A stretch of DNA of 11,119 bases from an uncultured Clostridia bacterium (GTDB lineage Bacteria > Bacillota > Clostridia > Christensenellales > UBA1242), in assembly GCA_948439925.1 (NCBI GenBank), contig CAOJNR010000024.1, forward strand, positions 1 through 11,119. The letters run 5' to 3'. This document shows positions 6,858-11,119 of this stretch, piece after piece (positions within the stretch are counted from its first letter, which is position 1; every line of letters starts with the position of its first letter). The notes beneath the pieces were generated by a model. That model had not been told where the DNA came from. It saw only the letters and a program-made list of their open reading frames with translations, and searched no databases. A program made the position numbers and the translations under genes.

Positions 6858-7597
6858 ATATTCTTTCCAAGTTCGTTTTCATCCACATTTGGATTGAAAT
6901 ATCTGTCCTTTTTCTTATGATTTTTGTATCTGATTGCCTTTTGTGGACAGCGATGATAACAGCCAAGACAAGCGATGCACTTGTCCCCAAAAACAACCTT
7001 ATCATTTTCGATTGAAATGTTGTGAACTGGACAAACGCTCACGCACTTCCCACACTTAACACAATCTTCGCTTACGCAAAATGATTTGGCAATCTTATTC
7101 CAGTTAGACTTGTTGATAAGATATTTTTTCTCTTTTGTTTTCTTTTGTTTTGGAAGAGAATATTTTTTATTATTGATATTATCTATCACATTTTCTATCG
7201 CGCTTTCTGCTTTTTTGAGAGTTGATTTGATATAAAACTTAGGCACTGTGAATGTTGTTGTAAAACTTTCTGGCATTTTTAAAACAAACATGCTTTTGAT
7301 ATTTAAACCAAGTTTTTTGCAATATGAATAAGCATAAAAGTCAGCGCCACCAACCATACCGCCATAGTTTTGAACGATAATAAGTTCTTTATTTTTATCC
7401 ATTTTTGGCAAAAAGTCATACACAAGTTTTGGAAGGCCGTAAGAGTGAATTGGAGTGACCAAAATCACATTATCAAATTCTGAGCAGTTTCCTTGATAAG
7501 ATGGAATATATTTTAATTCGCCTCCAACTTTCTCTTGAATTTTTTTTGCAATGTATAAGCTGTTTCCCGTTGCACTGAAATATAATATTCCAACCAT
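6851..7597 (-). CDS. EFR1-family flavodoxin/ferredoxin fusion protein
   Basis: A 248-residue cytoplasmic electron carrier joining a flavodoxin-like domain to a two-cluster ferredoxin. The N-terminus has the FMN phosphate loop YFSATGNS (6-13) and further flavin-side loops (TPIHSYGLP, 48-56; NYGGMVGGADFYAY, 77-90). A Lys-rich linker (143-170) leads to the ferredoxin part, with C179xxC182xxC185xxxC189P and C207xxC210xxC213xxxC217P, which can bind two [4Fe-4S] clusters. This architecture is that of the EFR1 family common in strict anaerobes. Its partners are not known here and no redox enzyme gene is adjacent. The ATG at 7597 follows GGAG by 7 nt. It is divergent from the YgjV-like gene across 122 bp. 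The stop codon is embedded in the terminator it shares with the PH-domain gene. Confidence 0.9.
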   Translation of the reverse strand: MVGILYFSATGNSLYIAKKIQEKVGGELKYIPSYQGNCSEFDNVILVTPIHSYGLPKLVYDFLPKMDKNKELIIVQNYGGMVGGADFYAYSYCKKLGLNIKSMFVLKMPESFTTTFTVPKFYIKSTLKKAESAIENVIDNINNKKYSLPKQKKTKEKKYLINKSNWNKIAKSFCVSEDCVKCGKCVSVCPVHNISIENDKVVFGDKCIACLGCYHRCPQKAIRYKNHKKKDRYFNPNVDENELGKNIK

Positions 7598-7616
7598 AAA
7601 GCATCTCCTTTTCTGA

Positions 7617-7645
7617 ATTATATCACAAAAATTTCGAGTTTTTAA
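7617..7645 (-). promoter_or_regulatory. Putative promoter of the EFR1 gene
   Basis: On the minus strand TATAAT (7617-7622) is preceded by TGA (extended -10, TGTGATATAAT), with a weak TTAAAA -35 (7640-7645) at 17 bp. The strong extended -10 probably compensates for the poor -35. Confidence 0.55.
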
Positions 7646-7684
7646 TTAAAATTACAGCAATTTTCAAAAAAAACTTAATAAAAT

Positions 7685-7713
7685 TAGACAATTATATATT
7701 TTTATGATATATT
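7685..7713 (+). promoter_or_regulatory. Promoter of the YgjV-like gene, predicted to start at its ATG
   Basis: TAGACA (7685-7690), 17 bp, TATATT (7708-7713) preceded by TGA. Only TTTCTT separates the -10 from the ATG at 7720, so a normal initiation distance places +1 on or within a base or two of the A of ATG. No Shine-Dalgarno sequence is present. The mRNA is therefore predicted to be leaderless. Confidence 0.6.
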
Positions 7714-7719
7714 TTCTTT

Positions 7720-8256
7720 ATGACGCAATTTATCATTTCACAAGTTCTTGGTGGAATCGCACTTATTCTTGTTTGCATATCATTTTTTTGCAACAAGAAA
7801 GTTTTTCTCATCTTTCAAACGGTTGCAAATGTTTTTTATGGGAGTGCATTTCTTGTTTCACTTTCAATAGTGGCAGGAATTAACACTTTTGTGAGCATGA
7901 CAAGAACTGCACTTTTTTACTTTTATGAGCGAAAGAATAAACAAATTCCATACTATTATATATTGATTTATTCAGCAATTTATATCGCGATTGGAATCAT
8001 TTTCTTCAAATCACCATGGGATATTTTGACAATCATATCTCCAATTCTTTTCACAACTGCAATGACAATGAGAAAGATGATTACAGTCAACTTTATGTTG
8101 ATTATTCCAAACATCATGTTTGTTATATATAATATTTTTAACACTTTCTACACCTCTGCAATTCTTGACACCATCGAAGTTGCAGTTATTGTGGTTTCGA
8201 TTATAACCTATTTTGTTATAAAAAAGCCCCCCGAACAAATCAACAGCGAAAACTGA
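7720..8256 (+). CDS. YgjV-like inner membrane protein
   Basis: 178 residues with about six hydrophobic helices (about 4-22, 28-50, 55-70, 79-96, 101-116, 121-145 and 149-168, some short) and a short polar C-terminus. Size, helix pattern and the early ISQVLGGIALILVCISFFCNKK segment, followed by INTFVSMTRTALFYFYERK, fit the YgjV (Imp-YgjV) family. That family has no established function; a transporter-like role is only a guess from the fold. ATG chosen because the family N-terminus begins right before the first helix and no earlier in-frame start fits. It lacks a Shine-Dalgarno sequence, unlike nearly all its neighbours, and appears to be translated from a leaderless message. It is divergent from the EFR1 gene and convergent with the 94-residue gene, sharing a terminator with it. 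Confidence 0.75.
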   Translation: MTQFIISQVLGGIALILVCISFFCNKKVFLIFQTVANVFYGSAFLVSLSIVAGINTFVSMTRTALFYFYERKNKQIPYYYILIYSAIYIAIGIIFFKSPWDILTIISPILFTTAMTMRKMITVNFMLIIPNIMFVIYNIFNTFYTSAILDTIEVAVIVVSIITYFVIKKPPEQINSEN

Positions 8257-8283
8257 TATTGAGCCAATTAATGAATGACAACA

Positions 8284-8314
8284 AAAAAACTTATCCTTCT
8301 TCGATAAGTTTTTT
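8284..8314. terminator. Bidirectional terminator between the YgjV-like and 94-residue genes
   Basis: AAAAAACTTATC (8284-8295), a 7-nt loop and GATAAGTTTTTT (8303-8314) form a perfect 12-bp stem with a U tract on either strand. It lies 27 bp after the YgjV-like stop and 3 bp beyond the other gene's stop codon. Confidence 0.85.
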
Positions 8315-8317
8315 CTT

Positions 8318-8602
8318 TTAAAGCTCTGGTGGAAGTTCTGGTGTTGGTATTGTTATGCCTGCAACAAGAACAATAGTTAACACAATCGCAAAAATTATTG
8401 CAATAACAAGAAATCCACAGAAAAATGATCTTGCGTAACTTCTTCTAACAATATTGTTGCTATTGAAAGAAAAAACAATAAGACAAATAAATCCAATAAG
8501 TGGCAAAGCGAAAAGAATTGAATAACCAAAATATTTCCAAGCGCCCATTGGTCTATATTTTTCAGGAAGTTTTGCAATTTCGTCTTTTTCGTATTGATTC
8601 AT
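8318..8602 (-). CDS. Small two-helix membrane protein, 94 residues
   Basis: A polar N-terminus with KLPEKYRPMGAWKYFGY (11-27) leads into a first membrane helix (about 27-47). A short polar loop SFNSNNIVRRSYARSFF (45-61) and a second helix (about 62-83) follow, and the protein ends in a Pro-rich tail (TIPTPELPPEL). I believe similar small proteins are common in gut Clostridia and annotated only as hypothetical; that is from memory and not checked. The loop, with its conserved-looking RRSYARS, suggests a charged turn between paired helices. The start is secure, since AGGAGG lies 8 nt before the ATG and there is a good promoter. Function unknown; a membrane-associated partner or regulator role is speculation. 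Confidence 0.8.
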   Translation of the reverse strand: MNQYEKDEIAKLPEKYRPMGAWKYFGYSILFALPLIGFICLIVFSFNSNNIVRRSYARSFFCGFLVIAIIFAIVLTIVLVAGITIPTPELPPEL

Positions 8603-8653
8603 AAGTTTTTCCTCCTTCTTAAAATTTTTGAGGTTGCACTCATACTTAGGTTT

Positions 8654-8683
8654 AGTATACCATATTTTATGCCTGCTTGTCCA
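8654..8683 (-). promoter_or_regulatory. Promoter of the 94-residue membrane protein gene
   Basis: On the minus strand TGGACA (8678-8683), 18 bp, TATACT (8654-8659) with TGG before the -10. The leader is about 45 nt and ends in AGGAGG. The boxes are nearly the same as those of the 151-residue gene (TGGACA/TATACT). Confidence 0.65.
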
Positions 8684-8730
8684 TAAAAATTAATATTTTT
8701 TAGAGAATTTATTTTTGCAAAATTATAATT

Positions 8731-8745
8731 AAATTAAGTTAATTT
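8731..8745. repeat. Short perfect inverted repeat between divergent promoters
   Basis: AAATTAA, G, TTAATTT lies between the divergent promoters of the 94-residue gene and the MscS-type gene, about 27 bp upstream of the latter's -35. It could be an operator or an AT-rich UP-like element, but in such AT-rich DNA a chance palindrome is plausible. Confidence 0.2.
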
Positions 8746-8771
8746 TTGTGATAAAAAATCATTAATTTTGT

Positions 8772-8800
8772 TTGACTAAATTTTTATAGAGAGTTATAAT
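8772..8800 (+). promoter_or_regulatory. Promoter of the MscS-type channel gene
   Basis: TTGACT (8772-8777), 17 bp, TATAAT (8795-8800), the best sigma-A match in the window and one of the two clear promoters without a TGn extended element. Upstream is a long A/T-rich stretch that could serve as an UP element. The leader is about 20 nt and ends in AAAGGAG before the ATG. Confidence 0.8.
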
Positions 8801-8827
8801 CATAGGCGTAAACAAAGGAGAAATATT

Positions 8828-9967
8828 ATGGATTGGGCAAAAATTTGGAATGATATTTGCACTTATTTTAAAACTAATGCTTGGAACATTGTTTGGTTCT
8901 TTGCAATTCTTATTGTTGGAATTATCGTTATCAAAGTTCTTCTCGCTGTTGTGAGAAAGATTTTGAAACACACTCGTATGGAAAAAATCGCACAGCAATT
9001 TATTTGCACCATACTGAAATTTATCTTGTGGCTGATTTTGATTCTGCTTCTATTATCTCAACTTGGCGTTGAAATCACAGGCATACTCACCGCTTTCAGT
9101 GCGGTTATATTGGCTGTTGGTATGGCTCTTCAAAACGCTATCGCCAACGTGGCAAACGGAATTATCATCATTTCCAGCCACATGTTCAAAAAAGGCGACT
9201 ATATCATCACTAACGGCGTGGAAGGCAACATAACTGACATCAATTTCATGTTCACAACACTTATCACTCCTGACAACAAAAAAATAACAATTCCAAACAG
9301 TTCTCTTCTCAACGGCAATGTCACTAACCTTGGCGCTTATCCAAGACGCAGAGTGGATTTCACTTTCTCAGTAGCTTACGAAAGCGACGTTGAAAAAGTG
9401 AAGAAAATTGTCACTGATGTGATGGCAAGCAACGGAAAAGTCTACCTTGACCCTGCACCATTCTGCCGACTTAAATACCTCAGTGCAAGCAGTATTGACT
9501 TCTTTGCAAACTGTTGGTGCGACAATGAAGATTACTGGGATGTTTACTATTACATAATGGAAAATGTCTATAACGAATTCAAACGCAAAAACATCTCTGT
9601 CCCTTACAATCAACTTGAAATTCGTGAGCGTAAAGACAAAGTCACAATGCCTATCATAAAAGATGCCCTTCCAGCACGCGTTGAAAAAGTTAGACCTAAG
9701 AAGGATGAAAATCCAATCGACGCAATCACAAAAATCTTTTCACACAAGGACAAAAAGTCAAAAAAGGAAAGAAAGGCTGAGGCAAAACAAGATAAGGCTG
9801 AAAACAAAGAAATCAAAGTTGAAGAAAAAATTGAAGTGAAAGTTGAAGAGAAAAATGCGAAAACTTCAAAATCTGAAAACAAAAAGTCAACAAAAACTCA
9901 AAAAACCGAACAAAAAACTCAAAAAGCTGATAAAACAGCGTCAAAATCAAAGAAAACTGCAAAATAA
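8828..9967 (+). CDS. MscS-family mechanosensitive ion channel with long charged tail
   Basis: A small-conductance mechanosensitive channel of 379 residues that would open on membrane tension to release solutes during hypo-osmotic shock. Helices lie at about 19-43 and 57-82. The pore-lining helix is at about 86-117, with AVGMALQNAIANVANG (96-111), the MscS glycine/alanine packing pattern. FKKGDYI (120-126) then opens the beta domain, followed by the alpha/beta domain to about residue 268, ending with the family's PYNQLEIRERK. Residues 285-379 form an extra tail of roughly 95 residues, almost only Lys, Glu, Ala, Thr, Ser and Gln, with imperfect KxEEK and KTQK repeats, predicted disordered or coiled-coil and strongly basic at the end. 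E. coli MscS (286 residues) has no such tail. ATG with AAAGGAG. No partner gene is adjacent. Confidence 0.93.
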   Translation: MDWAKIWNDICTYFKTNAWNIVWFFAILIVGIIVIKVLLAVVRKILKHTRMEKIAQQFICTILKFILWLILILLLLSQLGVEITGILTAFSAVILAVGMALQNAIANVANGIIIISSHMFKKGDYIITNGVEGNITDINFMFTTLITPDNKKITIPNSSLLNGNVTNLGAYPRRRVDFTFSVAYESDVEKVKKIVTDVMASNGKVYLDPAPFCRLKYLSASSIDFFANCWCDNEDYWDVYYYIMENVYNEFKRKNISVPYNQLEIRERKDKVTMPIIKDALPARVEKVRPKKDENPIDAITKIFSHKDKKSKKERKAEAKQDKAENKEIKVEEKIEVKVEEKNAKTSKSENKKSTKTQKTEQKTQKADKTASKSKKTAK

Positions 9968-9988
9968 GAGAAATAATTGAAGATATCA

Positions 9989-10020
9989 AAAAATCAACTC
10001 AGGTAACTAAGTTGATTTTT
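9989..10020. terminator. Bidirectional terminator between the MscS-type and radical SAM genes
   Basis: AAAAATCAACT (9989-9999), a 10-nt loop and AGTTGATTTTT (10010-10020) form a perfect 11-bp stem with Us on both strands. It lies 21 bp after the MscS stop and 22 bp beyond the radical SAM stop, so one hairpin can end both convergent transcripts. Confidence 0.8.
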
Positions 10021-10042
10021 GTTTTGAAAATATTTTTTTTAA

Positions 10043-10876
10043 CTAAACAAGTTGTGAAAGGTCATTTGTGTAAACACTGTTTATCTGTCTGAACTTTTCT
10101 GGCACTCTTTCCCAAAGTTCTCCGATTGGTCTATCCATTGCATTGCCAAGAATCCCCTCCTCTCGCTTTAAAGGTGGATGAAGAACCACATTGCCATTGC
10201 TTCTGATCAAAAAGTGTTTGCCTTTGACCCACCTGAAAACTTTTATATTTCGCTCAGTGTCGCCATAAGCTTTTATCAAAAGTTTTGCCTGCCTTTGCCC
10301 TATCAGGTTTTGCAGATTTTTAGCTTTCCCAACTGGAATAATTGGAATAAGCACAATTTCGTCAATATTAAACTCTTTCAAGCTGTCCAAGATTTTATAT
10401 ATATTTTTCACATTATTTGAAAATAGCGGAATTTTGACCTGAACAAAAAGTTTGCTTTCGCACAAAAGTTTCAAGACCTTTTTAAATCTTTCTTCATCAA
10501 AAGCGTTAGAATTTGTGTTTGCATGCCAACTTCTATTAAGTCCATAAAAAGAAACTCTAATTTTTTTAAAGTATTTTTCTATGAGCTTAATATTATTTTC
10601 ATTTATCAGTGATGCGTTTGTGTCAAGCGCAAGAATAGTCTTTTTGATATGCAGTGATTCAAGAAGATCAAAGAGCTCTCTGAAAAGAAGAGGCTCACCT
10701 CCTGTGATTGTTACACTTTGAATTTTCTCTTTAAAAATATTTTCAAAAATCTTTCTCCAACTTGAAAGACTAAGCTCCAAGTCGTTTTTGTTTGCAAAGC
10801 AGTGTTTACATCTGAAATTACATTTATCTGTAATCTCAACGATAACACGCTTTGGCTTTGTTAATTTAATATCCAT
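10043..10876 (-). CDS. Radical SAM protein with cysteine-less SPASM-like C-terminus
   Basis: 277 residues. VIVEITDKCNFRCKHC (11-26) holds the CxxxCxxC that binds the [4Fe-4S] cluster cleaving S-adenosylmethionine. ITGGEPLL (about 55-62) is the GGEP SAM-binding motif, and LALDTNASLI (about 77-86) matches the next barrel strand. The C-terminal part (HFLIRSNGNVVLHPP, then ILGNAMDRPIGELWERVPEKF) has the layout of the SPASM/twitch tail of peptide and cofactor maturases, but the cysteines that would hold an auxiliary cluster are absent. The only Cys beyond the triad is in KLLCESKL. Substrate unknown, with no precursor peptide gene evident. I prefer the ATG at 10874-10876; an in-frame ATG at 10918 would add 14 non-family residues (MCLGMLYKNAVLVI). 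Neither has a clear ribosome site, so the start is uncertain. Confidence 0.85.
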   Translation of the reverse strand: MDIKLTKPKRVIVEITDKCNFRCKHCFANKNDLELSLSSWRKIFENIFKEKIQSVTITGGEPLLFRELFDLLESLHIKKTILALDTNASLINENNIKLIEKYFKKIRVSFYGLNRSWHANTNSNAFDEERFKKVLKLLCESKLFVQVKIPLFSNNVKNIYKILDSLKEFNIDEIVLIPIIPVGKAKNLQNLIGQRQAKLLIKAYGDTERNIKVFRWVKGKHFLIRSNGNVVLHPPLKREEGILGNAMDRPIGELWERVPEKFRQINSVYTNDLSQLV

Positions 10877-10918
10877 AATGACCAGAACTGCATTTTTATA
10901 AAGCATTCCCAAACACAT

Positions 10919-11040
10919 GAAACGATTTATATTGCCTTCATAACCTTATATTTTCCAAAAAGATATCTAGGTCTTACAATTCTGAATTTATACCTCCTAA
11001 ACTAAATATATTTTCCATTTATTTAGAAGTTGGCAATGCC
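10919..11040 (-). other. Leader of the radical SAM gene with an orphan Shine-Dalgarno sequence and tiny ORFs
   Basis: About 160 nt of transcript separate the predicted start (near 11034) from the radical SAM ATG. The leader contains a 7-bp hairpin (CTAAATA with TATTTAG, about 11002-11026), a perfect AGGAGG at 10993-10998 with no ATG, GTG or TTG at usable spacing except a TTG followed at once by a stop, and a 14-codon ORF (MENIFSLGGINSEL, 10974-11018) without its own ribosome site. A frame starting near an ATT after AGGAGG reads RIVRPRYLFGKYKVMKAI before TAA. I recognise no riboswitch or RiPP precursor in it. Confidence 0.35.
10993..10998 (-). promoter_or_regulatory. Perfect Shine-Dalgarno sequence without a normal start codon
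   Basis: AGGAGG on the minus strand is followed by TATAAATTCAGAATTG. The first possible starts are ATT codons 5 and 12 nt downstream. It could serve a non-AUG leader ORF, be the relic of a decayed gene, or recruit ribosomes for reinitiation at the radical SAM start about 75-115 nt further on. Confidence 0.4.
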
Positions 11041-11069
11041 ATTATACCACATTTTCACAAAAAAGGCAA
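11041..11069 (-). promoter_or_regulatory. Promoter of the radical SAM gene
   Basis: On the minus strand TTGCCT (11064-11069), 17 bp, then a perfect TATAAT (11041-11046) with TGG in front (extended -10). It is the only good promoter in the 243 bp upstream of the preferred radical SAM start. From here to the window's right edge I see no gene. Confidence 0.6.
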
Positions 11070-11119
11070 ATGATATTGAGTCCAGCGTTTTTAACCAAAA
11101 AAAGCAGATTTTTTATCTT

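Noticed and set aside
8762..9613. Minus-strand frames opposite the start and middle of the MscS-type gene
   Set aside because: They are antisense to a clear channel gene with its own promoter. The 8762-8998 frame crosses that promoter and lacks a start signal.
9610..9882. 90-codon Phe/Ser-rich minus-strand frame
   Set aside because: It is the complement of the Lys/Glu-rich MscS tail (AAA/GAA codons give TTT/TTC), so its composition is an artefact.
10877..10992. Frame reading RIVRPRYLFGKYKVMKAI, then a stop, then IVSCVWECFIKMQFW as a decayed radical SAM N-terminus
   Set aside because: WEC is weakly reminiscent of radical SAM starts, but the cysteine triad is absent and the real gene has a complete N-terminus. 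Too short to support a pseudogene call.
1..11119. tRNA genes, CRISPR repeats, insertion sequences, toxin-antitoxin or phage-defence genes
   Set aside because: I scanned for them and found no cloverleaf, spaced repeats, transposase motifs or defence-type domains. The window looks like chromosomal housekeeping.

Overview
This is an AT-rich stretch of a Gram-positive-type chromosome that uses the standard code (TGA is a stop, as at 8254-8256). Most genes have AGGAG-like ribosome sites, promoters are sigma-A-like, and U-tailed hairpin terminators separate the units. An archaeal-type AspRS, an EFR1-type flavodoxin/ferredoxin, a U32 protein with a DUF3656-like tail and a GufA-type ZIP transporter together suggest an anaerobic, Clostridia-like Bacillota, probably uncultured and gut-associated. 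That assignment is inference from gene content and composition. I see no tRNA, rRNA, CRISPR array, insertion sequence, phage gene or clear transfer boundary.

Layout. The left half (1-5474) lies entirely on the minus strand. In reading order it holds an archaeal-type aspartyl-tRNA synthetase (aspS), an asparaginyl-tRNA synthetase (asnS) closed by a strong terminator, a ZIP metal transporter with its own promoter and a palindrome over the -35 box, and a U32 family protein that runs off the left edge. From 5475 rightward the genes are mostly single-gene units facing alternately: an unknown 151-residue protein (+), a membrane-anchored bacterial PH-domain protein (+), an EFR1-family flavodoxin/ferredoxin (-), a YgjV-like membrane protein (+), a 94-residue two-helix membrane protein (-), an MscS-type channel with a long Lys/Glu tail (+), and a radical SAM protein (-) with a long leader. 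The three convergent pairs each share one hairpin that can act as a bidirectional terminator.

How the genes work together. Only aspS-asnS (90 bp apart, no terminator between them) is an obvious functional pair, since it covers charging of tRNA-Asp and tRNA-Asn. The rest looks like ordinary core and accessory housekeeping: metal uptake, RNA hydroxylation or U32 function, redox, and membrane homeostasis. I did not find a convincing multi-gene novel system. The points most worth a second look are the predicted leaderless mRNA of the YgjV-like gene, the radical SAM protein whose SPASM-like tail has no cysteines and whose leader carries a perfect but start-less Shine-Dalgarno sequence, the re-assigned TTG start and operator-like palindrome of the ZIP gene, the archaeal-type AspRS beside AsnRS, and the frequent extended -10 (TGn) promoters.
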